The notes beneath the pieces are model-generated. The model worked only from the letters and a program-made list of their open reading frames with translations. It was not told where the DNA came from and did not search any database. A stretch of DNA of 64,000 bases from RGIG9115 sp045128915 (GTDB lineage: Bacteria; Bacillota; Clostridia; UBA1381). A program made the position numbers and the translations under genes. The stretch is from contig JBGVIT010000006.1 in assembly GCA_045128915.1 (NCBI GenBank), positions 62,001 through 126,000 on the forward strand, given 5' to 3'. Positions 43,663 through 51,924 of the stretch are shown piece by piece (the first letter of the stretch is position 1; every line of letters begins with the position of its first letter).

Positions 43663-43702
43663 AAAAAAGACAGATTTCGACAAAGAAATCTGTCTTTTTT
43701 TC
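43663..43702 (+). terminator. Intrinsic terminator after tRNA-Leu
   Basis: Stem GACAGATTTC/GAAATCTGTC flanked by an A-run and eight T residues, loop GACAAA, one base after the CCA. Related hairpins recur at 43.92 and 44.02 kb. Confidence 0.93.
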
Positions 43703-43704
43703 AG

Positions 43705-43883
43705 CGATATAAATTCCTGACGGAATTTGCGATATGTACTTCGTACGCGATATATCCTGACGGATGCGATATGTCCCTTCGGGACGAGAAAAGGAATTTA
43801 TATCATATCGCAACGAAACGAAGTGAAGTTATATCGAATTTGCGTTAGCAAATATATCGCACGAGCGTGAGCGAGTATATCGC
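43705..43883. repeat. Palindromic hairpin-array element with GCGATAT/ATATCGC spacers
   Basis: About 180 bp in which the heptamer GCGATAT occurs four times in the left half (43705, 43730, 43748, 43767) and its complement ATATCGC three times in the right half (43805, 43854, 43877). Between the spacers sit short hairpins: AAATTCC-TGAC-GGAATTT, GTAC-TTC-GTAC, ATCC-TGAC-GGAT, GTCCCTTCGGGAC and ATTTGC-GTTA-GCAAAT. The whole can fold as a multi-branched cruciform. No coding gene is supported. It looks like a non-autonomous repeat (REP/BIME or MITE-like); its right end recurs at 7.94 kb. Confidence 0.75.
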
Positions 43884-43922
43884 CAAAGAATTTTTAAAAT
43901 ATCTCTATGGTTCGGCTTTCCC

Positions 43923-43963
43923 AAAAAAAGACATTTTTCGACGAAGAGAAATGTCTTTTTTTT
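43923..43963 (+). terminator. Terminator-like hairpin in repeat copy A
   Basis: Stem GACATTT/AAATGTC flanked by an A-run and eight T residues. No gene end is directly upstream; it isolates the polysaccharide cluster from tRNA transcription. Confidence 0.75.
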
Positions 43964-44020
43964 CAGCTAAATTTGCTAACGCGAGCTGAATATAAAATAT
44001 CCCTATGGTTCGGTTTTCCG

Positions 44021-44051
44021 AAAAAGACTATGCGAAAGAATAGTCTTTTTT
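44021..44051 (+). terminator. Terminator-like hairpin in repeat copy B
   Basis: Stem AAAAAGACTAT/ATAGTCTTTTTT with loop GCGAAAGA. It is the third of three successive hairpins of the same pattern. Confidence 0.75.
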
Positions 44052-44124
44052 AGTTAAATTATCCTGATATACGTCAAACTTCGCAATTTATTGCAAATTC
44101 ATCTTAAATTACCCCTCTCAAATG

Positions 44125-44153
44125 TTGACAAAATAGTATATTAGTGATAAAAT
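44125..44153 (+). promoter_or_regulatory. Promoter of the exopolysaccharide cluster
   Basis: TTGACA (44125-44130), a 17-bp spacer and TAAAAT (44148-44153) with extended -10 TG (44145-44146), 46 bp before the flippase TTG start. No later promoter or terminator is evident among the closely spaced genes up to 63.2 kb, so it may drive the whole run. Confidence 0.8.
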
Positions 44154-44198
44154 ATAGAGTTGAGAGAGTGTATTTAAAAATAAGAGGGAGGCGGAAGG

Positions 44199-45704
44199 TT
44201 GGCTGATAAAGATTCCAGAATAAAACGCAACTTGGTATCGTCGATTATATATCAGGTTGTCCTTATATCATTAAGCTTTCTTTTGCCGAGATTGTATCTT
44301 GAAAATTTCGGTTCGGAAGTCAACGGTGTCCTTTCAACTATTAAACAAATATTTGTATATTTGTTCCTGCTTGAAGCAGGTGTTGGACTTGCCACAACTC
44401 AGGCTCTTTATAAAAGAATAGGCGAAAAGGACTATAAAAGCGCAAGCGCTGTTCTTTCCGCCACCCATTCATATTACGTTAAAACGGGAATATTATATCT
44501 TATTATTGTACTTATAATCGCTATTGTGTATGCATACATATTGCCTGCTGCAATGGACAGTCATGTATTGTTTTGTATTATAATACTAACTGCTTTACCT
44601 GCATTATTCAGCTATTTTGTTCAGGCGAAATACAGAATTCTTATGGAGGTAGACGGCAGAAGGTATGTAATAAACAACTCTGAAACGGTGCTACAGATTG
44701 CATCTAATGCAGCGAAAATTCTTGTATTGCTTCTTACAGACAGTCTTGTTCTTATGCAGTTGGTTTACTGCATAATTTCTCTTGGGCAGTTGGTTTATTT
44801 GTATTTGTATGCAAAGCGAAGATACCAATGGATAGATTTGAAAGCAGAACCCGATTTTGAAGCCATTTCTCAGAAAAATTCTGTTCTTGTGCATCAGCTT
44901 TCGGGAATGGTATTTAATAATACAGACATAATTCTTATTTCTGTACTGTGTGATTTTAAAGCGGTTAGTATATATTCCATATATAGCATCTTCTTTTCCC
45001 AGATGCAGAATTTTATAACAAACATAATTTCAGGCTTTAATTTCGCTCTCGGACAGATGTTTCATACTGATTCAGAAAAGTTTAATAAAGTATTTAACGT
45101 ATATGAAACAGTATATTTAATGGTTACGTTTATGATATATACGTTAATGGCTGTGTTCCTGCTTCCTTTGATACAGATATATACGGGTGGAATAAATGAT
45201 GCCAACTACACAAACGTATATCTGGTATTTCTTTTTGTTATTATGAATCTTTTGTCAAACGGAAAGATTCCGTCAAACAGTATAATTGAGTATGCAGGAA
45301 GCTTCCAGAAAACCCGCGCCCATGCTATATGGGAAATGGCTATAAACATAACAGTTTCAGTTATAGCAATTATATATTTCGGAATTTGCGGTGCAATACT
45401 CGGAACAATAGCTGCGCTTATATACAGAAGTATAGTAACCATCCAATACTCAAATAAAAATATACTTGGAAGAAGCGTTATGTGTACATATAAAAAATGG
45501 ATGGTAAACGGCGCTGCGTTTGTTACAGTAATGGCAATATTCTTTGTTGACACATTCAGCAATATGTCCTTTTTGCGAGTTTTGCTTTCCGGCTTGATTC
45601 ATTCAGTATGGATAATCGGCTTATTTATACTTGCAAATTTCATATTCAATAAATCTGCATTTAAAACCATTTTTGAATTATATAGGGGGAAGAAAAGTCA
45701 ATGA
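44199..45704 (+). CDS. Polysaccharide flippase, Wzx/MATE-like
   Basis: A 501-residue protein with about 12-14 hydrophobic helices, matching the oligosaccharide flippase (PF01943/PF13440) superfamily. The N-terminal NLVSSIIYQVVLISLSFLLP and the repeated paired-helix organisation are typical. It would move the undecaprenyl-PP-linked repeat unit across the membrane. Translation starts at TTG 44199 with GGGAGG seven bases upstream; no ATG is suitably placed. It is the first gene after the cluster promoter and overlaps the next by four bases. Confidence 0.88.
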   Translation: MADKDSRIKRNLVSSIIYQVVLISLSFLLPRLYLENFGSEVNGVLSTIKQIFVYLFLLEAGVGLATTQALYKRIGEKDYKSASAVLSATHSYYVKTGILYLIIVLIIAIVYAYILPAAMDSHVLFCIIILTALPALFSYFVQAKYRILMEVDGRRYVINNSETVLQIASNAAKILVLLLTDSLVLMQLVYCIISLGQLVYLYLYAKRRYQWIDLKAEPDFEAISQKNSVLVHQLSGMVFNNTDIILISVLCDFKAVSIYSIYSIFFSQMQNFITNIISGFNFALGQMFHTDSEKFNKVFNVYETVYLMVTFMIYTLMAVFLLPLIQIYTGGINDANYTNVYLVFLFVIMNLLSNGKIPSNSIIEYAGSFQKTRAHAIWEMAINITVSVIAIIYFGICGAILGTIAALIYRSIVTIQYSNKNILGRSVMCTYKKWMVNGAAFVTVMAIFFVDTFSNMSFLRVLLSGLIHSVWIIGLFILANFIFNKSAFKTIFELYRGKKSQ

Positions 45705-46435
45705 GTATTCCAAAAGTGATTCATTATTGCTGGTTTGGATATGGCAAACTTCCCAAGCTTGCAGAAAAGTGTATAGAAAGCTGGAAAAAATATTGTCCGG
45801 ATTATGAAATTATTTGTTGGAATGAAGAAAATTTCGACGTTTATCAGAACAAGTACGCAGCAGAGGCATACGCTGCTCGTAAATGGGCATTTGTAAGTGA
45901 TTATGTAAGACTTAAGGTTCTCTATGACCAAGGCGGAATTTATCTTGATACTGATGTTGAAATTATAAAGCCTATTGATGAGCTTATAGAAGAAATGGGT
46001 TATATGGGCTTTGATGATAAGGGTATAATTTCAACAGGGCTTGGATTTGCCTGTGAAAAGGGCAATGAGCTTGTAGGTGCATTTTTAAGAGATTATGATG
46101 ATATACCGTTTTTATTGCCTGACGGTACATATGATTTGACTCCATGCCCTGACAGAAATACAAAGGTTGCAGAAAAACTCGGTCTGGATACTAATGTCAA
46201 AGACCAGATTTTTATGGGCATACATTTATTGCCGGAAGATTATTTTTGCCCAATGAAATACAATACCGGCAGAAAGATAATAACAGCAAATACATACTCT
46301 ATACATCATTTCTGCGCATCGTGGACTTCTGCTAAAAGCAAGCGGACAACATTTATAAAACGCATTATTGGTGTAAAGCTTTATGATAAGCTCTACGGAA
46401 AATTTTTACACAAACTTAATTGGTTGGAGTGGTGA
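45701..46435 (+). CDS. Glycosyltransferase with DXD motif (GT32-like)
   Basis: A 244-residue enzyme of the Gly_transf_sug/GT32 type. IPKVIHYCWFGYGKLPKLAE is the typical start, AFVSDYVRLKVLYDQGGIYL leads into the metal-binding DXD in YLDTDVEI, and a His-containing HHFCASW closes the fold. It probably adds a hexose to the lipid-linked repeat unit in the cytoplasm. The donor is unknown. Its ATG overlaps the flippase stop. Confidence 0.88.
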   Translation: MSIPKVIHYCWFGYGKLPKLAEKCIESWKKYCPDYEIICWNEENFDVYQNKYAAEAYAARKWAFVSDYVRLKVLYDQGGIYLDTDVEIIKPIDELIEEMGYMGFDDKGIISTGLGFACEKGNELVGAFLRDYDDIPFLLPDGTYDLTPCPDRNTKVAEKLGLDTNVKDQIFMGIHLLPEDYFCPMKYNTGRKIITANTYSIHHFCASWTSAKSKRTTFIKRIIGVKLYDKLYGKFLHKLNWLEW

Positions 46436-46437
46436 GC

Positions 46438-47988
46438 GTGCCTGAAAAAGTATTAAAAAAACTCAATAGCCGCATATTACCTCAATGGAAGGTATGCTTT
46501 TTTGCAACCTTAGTGGTAGGATTGATTGCTCATTTATACAAAATCACAAATTGGCTTCCGAATTGGGATTCACTTGTGTTCAGGTATGACGCCCAGAATA
46601 TGATTGGTCTTGGAAGATGGTTTTTGCCGTGTGTGTGTGGGCTAAGCTCGTTTTATGACCTGCCATTTCTGAATGGCATAATAGCAATAGTGTTTCACGG
46701 GTTTGCCGCTGTATGCATCTGTAAAATCCTTAATGTTCAGAAGAAAATCACAGCGTTTTTGTTAGGTTCGGCAATAGTTTCTTTTCCTACTGTTACGTCG
46801 GTAATGATGTATAACTATGTAGCGGACGGATACAGCATTGCGTTTTTTATTTCAACCCTTGCAGCATTTTTTATGACAAATAAGAAGCCTAATTATATTC
46901 TGGCAGCTGTGCTGATTGCCTTATCAACGGGTATTTATCAGGCATACATAACAGTAACAATAATGCTTGTTATACTTCACATGATTGACGAAACAATATA
47001 TCATAATGCCTCTTTTAAAAGCATCTTAAAAAAGGGAATATGTATGCTTGCTGCGGGAATTTCGGGCGTGGTGTTATATGGGATTGTATTAAAAGCAATA
47101 CTTAGCATATCATCAGCATCCTTGCTTGATTATCAGGGAATTAATTCCTCATTATCATTATCAAACATTGATATAATCGGCTCTTTATATTCCATTAAGG
47201 AAACTTTTATCGGGTGTTTCTTCGATGTTTCGGAGGGCTTGAACCTTTATATAGTTATCAACATTTTTGTTTCGCTATTTACAGCTGTTCACTATTTAAA
47301 ATACATAATAATGAATAAGCTTTATAAAAATCCATGTAAGATTTTTATAATCGCTGTTTTGGGTGTAATGCTGATTATCGGCGCAGGTGCATTGGCTTTC
47401 GCAAATGCAGGAATTGATTATCATAACCTTATGCTTATGGGTTATTGTGTGTTTTATCTTTTCTTTATTGTACTTTACGAAAGAGGAACAAATACTGGCG
47501 AGAAGCATACATGTATAAAATGCTGGACGATTTTTATAGCAGCATTGGTGTTGATTGTAAATCAGGTGGTAATCGCTAACGTAAGCTATCACAAAGCACA
47601 GATTGCTTATGAAAAGTCGTACGGAGTAGTTGTACGTATAGGAGACAGAATAGAGAATACATTGGGTGCAGAACAATGCAATAAAATCCTTGTGATAGGC
47701 GCACTTGATAACAGCAAAGCATACAGCGTTAACCTGACTCCTGATATTACGGGAATAACTGACGGATATATAATTCGTGCAGATGATGAAACAGTAGGTC
47801 AAAGCGTGCTTTGCAGCACACTTAATGATTACTGCGGAAAGAATTATGAATTTGTAAGCGGTGAAGACAAAAAACATCTTATGCAAAAAGAAGAAGTGAA
47901 ACGCTTGGAAAAATGGCCGTCACAGAATTGTATATCAGTTATAGATAATACGATTGTGATTAAGCTTGGAGTAGAAGGTGAGCAGTGA
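46438..47988 (+). CDS. Membrane glucosyltransferase-like protein (GtrII family)
   Basis: A 516-residue membrane protein with about ten to eleven helices and a C-terminal soluble part. NWLPNWDSLVFRYDAQNM followed by IGLGRWFLP resembles the first periplasmic loop of the GtrII family (PF14264), which moves glucosyl residues from polyprenyl-phosphate-glucose to polysaccharide outside the membrane. The GtrB-like donor synthase at 62.3 kb fits as its partner. The GTG at 46438 is chosen because it follows the previous stop with GGAG upstream; earlier in-frame codons overlap the GT gene. Family assignment rests on a short motif and topology. Confidence 0.7.
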   Translation: MPEKVLKKLNSRILPQWKVCFFATLVVGLIAHLYKITNWLPNWDSLVFRYDAQNMIGLGRWFLPCVCGLSSFYDLPFLNGIIAIVFHGFAAVCICKILNVQKKITAFLLGSAIVSFPTVTSVMMYNYVADGYSIAFFISTLAAFFMTNKKPNYILAAVLIALSTGIYQAYITVTIMLVILHMIDETIYHNASFKSILKKGICMLAAGISGVVLYGIVLKAILSISSASLLDYQGINSSLSLSNIDIIGSLYSIKETFIGCFFDVSEGLNLYIVINIFVSLFTAVHYLKYIIMNKLYKNPCKIFIIAVLGVMLIIGAGALAFANAGIDYHNLMLMGYCVFYLFFIVLYERGTNTGEKHTCIKCWTIFIAALVLIVNQVVIANVSYHKAQIAYEKSYGVVVRIGDRIENTLGAEQCNKILVIGALDNSKAYSVNLTPDITGITDGYIIRADDETVGQSVLCSTLNDYCGKNYEFVSGEDKKHLMQKEEVKRLEKWPSQNCISVIDNTIVIKLGVEGEQ

Positions 47989-48834
47989 GTGATTTATATT
48001 TGTGCTGACGATTACGGATTATGTGATACAGCATCTTTTCATATAAGGCAATGTATGGAGCATGGACCGCTTAATAAAATTAGCGTTTTCCCCAACTTCG
48101 ACAAAGTGGATTTAAATGAAATACTAAACAATAAAAATGCCTGTGCTTCGCTTCATTTAAATCTTGTTGAAGGCAAATGCATGGCTTTTGCCGATGAGAT
48201 GGATTTGCTCACAGATGACAAAGGAATTTTCAAACATACTTTTTTGGGTATTTTAAAGCTGAATATTTTCCGAAAACAAAAGCTTGAAGCCCAAGCATAT
48301 AAAGAAATCAAAGCTCAGGTTCTTTATTGGAAAAGTATTTTGCCTGACGGCGCACCGTTCATGGTTGACAGCCATCAGCATACACATATGATTCCTGCAG
48401 TCTTTAAAGCTCTTATAAAAGTGTTGGCAGAAGAAAGGATAAGTGCTGAGTACATAAGAATACCGGCAGAGCCGATTTTGCCGTATTTAAAAACACCGTC
48501 GCTGTATTTTACATACAGCCTTGTAAACATTATTAAGCAATGGTTGCTTAAATTCTTATGGTTTGTTAACAAAAGAAATATAAAACAATTCCATATACCT
48601 ACTGCATATTTTTTCGGCGTGTTATTTTCAGGTAAGATGGATAAAAAAAGAGTTGACAAAATTTTGCCGTTATATAGGAAAATGGCAGAAAAAAACCATA
48701 TTGATGTGGAAGTTTTGTTTCATCCCGGCTACGTACAAGATAACGAGTTGGATATAAAAAAATTACCATTTGAAAAATTTTATTATTCAAAGAACAGAAA
48801 AACCGAATTCGATACTTTAATGAAAGAAGTGTGA
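47989..48834 (+). CDS. YdjC/ChbG-family carbohydrate deacetylase
   Basis: A 281-residue protein. CADDYGLCDTAS carries the metal Asp pair, SLHLNLVEGK the first His, and DSHQHTHMIPAVFKAL the HxH-type motif of the ChbG/HpnK/YdjC fold, which removes N-acetyl groups from sugars. It starts with GTG, whose first base directly follows the TGA stop of the previous gene. In this cluster it could deacetylate a GlcNAc/GalNAc residue of the growing repeat unit. The substrate is inferred. Confidence 0.87.
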   Translation: MIYICADDYGLCDTASFHIRQCMEHGPLNKISVFPNFDKVDLNEILNNKNACASLHLNLVEGKCMAFADEMDLLTDDKGIFKHTFLGILKLNIFRKQKLEAQAYKEIKAQVLYWKSILPDGAPFMVDSHQHTHMIPAVFKALIKVLAEERISAEYIRIPAEPILPYLKTPSLYFTYSLVNIIKQWLLKFLWFVNKRNIKQFHIPTAYFFGVLFSGKMDKKRVDKILPLYRKMAEKNHIDVEVLFHPGYVQDNELDIKKLPFEKFYYSKNRKTEFDTLMKEV

Positions 48835-48838
48835 AGTA

Positions 48839-49519
48839 ATGCCCTATATCGAACAGGACAAGGTGGACGAAAAAACAAGGCAAAAATTAGAAGCAATCAT
48901 TGAAAAATCATATTCTTCCTATTGGAAAAAGAAACGACTTTTCGATATATTTTTTGCGACCTTAATACTATTGTTTTTCCTTCCTTTGATGTTTGTGATT
49001 GCAATTATAATTGTAATTGATGATCCAAGTGCAGGCCCTTTTTATAAGCAGATAAGAGTAGGCCGTCATGGAAAGGAATTTTATATGTACAAGTTCAGAA
49101 CCATGAAAGCCAATTCCGACAAACTTATAGAACAGCTGGCGAAAGAAAACGAAATGGATGGACCGGTATTTAAAATCAAGGAAGATCCGCGTATTACAAG
49201 GGTTGGTAAGTTCTTAAGAAAGGTTTCCCTTGATGAGCTTATGCAGTTTTTTAATGTGTTCAAGGGAGATATGACTCTTGTAGGTCCAAGACCGCCGCTT
49301 CCAAGAGAGGTTCAGTATTATACCGATTATCAGAAGCTTCGCCTTCTTGTAACTCCCGGTATTACTTGCACATGGCAGATTCATAAAAACAGAAACGATG
49401 TGCCGTTTGAAGAATGGGTTGAAATGGACATTGAATACATACAGACAAGAACATATCTTAACGATATAAAAATTATGCTTAAAACGCCCATAGTTATGAT
49501 AACTGCTACGGGTAGATAA
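48839..49519 (+). CDS. Undecaprenyl-phosphate sugar phosphotransferase (priming transferase)
   Basis: A 226-residue bacterial sugar transferase of the monotopic PglC/EpsL type, lacking the four-helix N-terminal part of WbaP. One hydrophobic segment at about 36-60 is followed by FYKQIRVGRHGKEF, YMYKFRTMKANSD, DELMQFFNVFKGDMTLVGPR and TPGITCTWQ. The catalytic Asp-Glu lies in SLDEL. It starts the repeat unit by placing a phospho-sugar on undecaprenyl phosphate. Confidence 0.93.
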   Translation: MPYIEQDKVDEKTRQKLEAIIEKSYSSYWKKKRLFDIFFATLILLFFLPLMFVIAIIIVIDDPSAGPFYKQIRVGRHGKEFYMYKFRTMKANSDKLIEQLAKENEMDGPVFKIKEDPRITRVGKFLRKVSLDELMQFFNVFKGDMTLVGPRPPLPREVQYYTDYQKLRLLVTPGITCTWQIHKNRNDVPFEEWVEMDIEYIQTRTYLNDIKIMLKTPIVMITATGR

Positions 49520-49540
49520 TTATATTTTGGAGTGAAAAAA

Positions 49541-50659
49541 ATGAAGGTTGCCATGATTGGCCATAAGGTTGTCCCTTCCAGACGTGGAGGCATAGAAAAT
49601 GTTCTTACCACACTGTGTCCCATGCTGGTTGAAATGGGACATGATGTAACCTGCTACAATCGAACATCTGACAAGGTGGAAAACGAATACGAGGGAACTG
49701 TGGCAAACAAAATGTATAAGGGCGTAAAGCTCAAAAACGCCCCCACGTTGAATGTTCGTGGTGTTGCTGCAATGATAGCTTCTTTTACAGCGGCAATATC
49801 TGCATCTTTCGGGAACTATGATGTTGTCCATTTTCATGCAGAGGGACCGTGTGCGGCTCTTTGGATTCCAAAGCTTTTCAGAAAGAAATGCATTGCAACA
49901 GTACACGGACTTGATTGGCAGAGAGAAAAGTGGGGGAAAGGCTTTGCTTCAAAGTACATAAAATTTGGCGAAAAGATTCTTGCAAAATATGCGGATGAAG
50001 TTATTGTGCTGAGCAAGGCGGCTTACGATTATTTCAAAGAAACATATAATCGGGAAACAGTAATTATTCATAACGGAATAAGCCGTCCTGATAAAAAGGA
50101 TGCAACACTTATCAAGGACAAATACGGTCTTGAAAAAGACGGATATATATGTATTGTATCAAGGCTTACAGCAGAAAAAGGTATTCACTACCTTATTGAT
50201 GCATATAACCGGATTACAACTGACAAAAAGCTCATTATTGCAGGAGATACCAGCGATACCGACGAATACGTAGCGATGCTTAAGGAAAAAGCCGCAGGAA
50301 ACCCAAATATAATTTTTACGGGCTTTATATCAGGCGATATTCTTACGGAAATATATTCAAATGCGTATATGGTTGCCCTGCCCTCCGACCTTGAGGGTAT
50401 GTCTTTAAGCTTGTTGGAAGCACTTGCATACAAGAATGCACTTTTATGTTCGGACATACCTGAAAATACATCGGTAGCTGAAGACAGAGCGATGTACTTC
50501 AAAAAAGGCGATGTGGCGGACTTAGCAAAAAAGCTTCAGGATATGTGTGACGACAAAACAGTTGTAGATGCCTTGCGCGAAGGCGTAGATGAATTTATTT
50601 TAGATAAATATAGCTGGCAAGAAGTTGCAGAGGCTACTTGTAAACTTTATAAAAATTAA
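49541..50659 (+). CDS. GT4-family glycosyltransferase
   Basis: A 372-residue GT-B enzyme. The N-terminal glycine-rich SRRGGIENVL, the acceptor-side VVHFHAEGP and ATVHGLDWQREKWG, and the donor domain with VSRLTAEKGIHYLIDA and the E-x7-E region DLEGMSLSLLEALAYKNA are as expected. This resembles the rhamnosyl/N-acetylhexosaminyl GT4 group found behind priming transferases. The ATG at 49541 follows GGAG at eight bases; an in-frame GTG at 49532 overlaps that site. Confidence 0.92.
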   Translation: MKVAMIGHKVVPSRRGGIENVLTTLCPMLVEMGHDVTCYNRTSDKVENEYEGTVANKMYKGVKLKNAPTLNVRGVAAMIASFTAAISASFGNYDVVHFHAEGPCAALWIPKLFRKKCIATVHGLDWQREKWGKGFASKYIKFGEKILAKYADEVIVLSKAAYDYFKETYNRETVIIHNGISRPDKKDATLIKDKYGLEKDGYICIVSRLTAEKGIHYLIDAYNRITTDKKLIIAGDTSDTDEYVAMLKEKAAGNPNIIFTGFISGDILTEIYSNAYMVALPSDLEGMSLSLLEALAYKNALLCSDIPENTSVAEDRAMYFKKGDVADLAKKLQDMCDDKTVVDALREGVDEFILDKYSWQEVAEATCKLYKN

Positions 50660-50677
50660 GATAAGGATTTGTTTTAT

Positions 50678-51904
50678 ATGGAAAACAAAAATTATATGGA
50701 AGAAATTGAAAAAAACAACGAACAAATAAAGGAGCTTTTTAAAGAATTCTCAACCGCTGAGCTTTATGATGCATGGATAGACACCTTTGAAATTGAAGCT
50801 GTTGATGAAAAACAGGTTGTAATTACTTACAACGGTGCAGAGAATATTAAAAAGTTCAAAAGCGAGTGCAAGGATGTTTTGTTATCTTGTGTAAGCTCTG
50901 TAATAGGCGGTGACAGGAAAATAAAGATATCCAAAACAAATTACAACTTAAGTCCCAAAATGAAAAAGAATATCAAAGCCGCAAAATTCTTTGTGGCAGG
51001 TATGGCTTTTGTGTGCCTTGCGGCTGCGATTATTGTTATTTTGTGTAGTTATATCAGCAACAGAAGTTTCAGAGAAACTTTCTACAACGTAAGCAGCATT
51101 AAGATTGATAGTCCCCTGAGAGTTATACAGCTATCTGATTTACACCGCACATCTTACGGTAAAGACAATAAAAAGCTTCTGTCACGGGTTGAGGAATTGG
51201 AGCCTGATATAATAATCTGTACCGGTGATATTGTAAATTCAGCAAAAAAAGATATTGAGTTTGCAGTAAATTTAGGAAGAAAGCTTTCCAAAATTGCTCC
51301 CTCATATTATATATACGGAAATAATGAAGTTAAAAGCATCTATGACTTTAATATGAACGAAAAAGACCTTGATGAAAAGTTCGGTTTTACTCAGGGTAAT
51401 CGTGATGAATCAAAACTTCTTGAAATAGACGATGAATTTGAAGAAAAGCTTGAAAAAGCGGGCATTAAAGTTCTTAAAAACGAAAAGGATACCATAAAGA
51501 TTAAAACTATGACCATTGACGTGTACGGAGTTCTGAATTCAAATCCGTCATCATTCTGGTCCTATTCAGAAAACAGATTTCTCGATTATATTTACGAAAA
51601 TCCGGACAATATCAAAATCACAGCAGTTCATGAACCATTCATTTTTGAAGAGTTCCAGCCTGAATTCTGGGGTGATTTAATGTTGTGCGGCCATACTCAT
51701 GGCGGATTGATGCGTATTCCTGTACTCGGCCCATTATTTACAAACGAGGGTGGGTTGTTCCCCCAGAGAGACGGATGTTTTGTTTACGGAAGATATGATG
51801 CTTCAGGCGCACCTCTTATAGTAAGCGGCGGCCTTGAAAATTCAAATATTCTGCGTATAAATAATCAACCTGAGTTGGTTATTATTGATATTAATAAATT
51901 TTAA
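50678..51904 (+). CDS. Membrane metallophosphoesterase with DnaA-domain-I-like N-terminus
   Basis: A 408-residue protein in three parts. Residues about 17-88 resemble DnaA domain I: a helix, an Asp-Ala-Trp-Ile motif with W33, alternating strands and a GGDRKIKI end. Residues 103-125 are a membrane helix. From 145 on it is a calcineurin-like phosphoesterase with LSDLHR (D154, H156), CTGDIVN, YGNNE and CGHTHGG (H339, H341), resembling the YkuE-type group. Topology places the head in the cytosol and the catalytic domain outside. The target could be a lipid-linked phosphate or a phosphodiester. The DnaA-like call is by eye and modest; the phosphoesterase call is firm. Confidence 0.8.
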   Translation: MENKNYMEEIEKNNEQIKELFKEFSTAELYDAWIDTFEIEAVDEKQVVITYNGAENIKKFKSECKDVLLSCVSSVIGGDRKIKISKTNYNLSPKMKKNIKAAKFFVAGMAFVCLAAAIIVILCSYISNRSFRETFYNVSSIKIDSPLRVIQLSDLHRTSYGKDNKKLLSRVEELEPDIIICTGDIVNSAKKDIEFAVNLGRKLSKIAPSYYIYGNNEVKSIYDFNMNEKDLDEKFGFTQGNRDESKLLEIDDEFEEKLEKAGIKVLKNEKDTIKIKTMTIDVYGVLNSNPSSFWSYSENRFLDYIYENPDNIKITAVHEPFIFEEFQPEFWGDLMLCGHTHGGLMRIPVLGPLFTNEGGLFPQRDGCFVYGRYDASGAPLIVSGGLENSNILRINNQPELVIIDINKF

Positions 51905-51924
51905 TTTTGCGAGGAAGATGGAAT

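Larger units (their letters stand above)
43897..44057 (+). repeat. Two imperfect direct repeats carrying terminator hairpins
   Basis: Copy A (43897 to about 43970) and copy B (43994-44057) share AAAATATC(T/C)CTATGGTTCGG followed by (C/T)TTTCC, an A-run, a GAC...GTC hairpin, a T-run and AG(C/T)TAA. The hairpin part also matches the tRNA-Leu terminator at 43663-43702. The stretch probably arose by duplication of a tRNA 3' flank. Between the copies, CAGCT/AGCTG forms another small hairpin. Confidence 0.65.

Noticed and set aside
43532..43848. Two plus-strand frames of 62 and 98 codons over the tRNA-Leu and hairpin element
   Set aside because: They read through a tRNA and its terminator. The translations are by-products of structured non-coding sequence.
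43705..43883. CRISPR array
   Set aside because: The repeated unit is only seven bases, occurs in both orientations, and the intervals are short self-complementary hairpins rather than unique 30-40 bp spacers.
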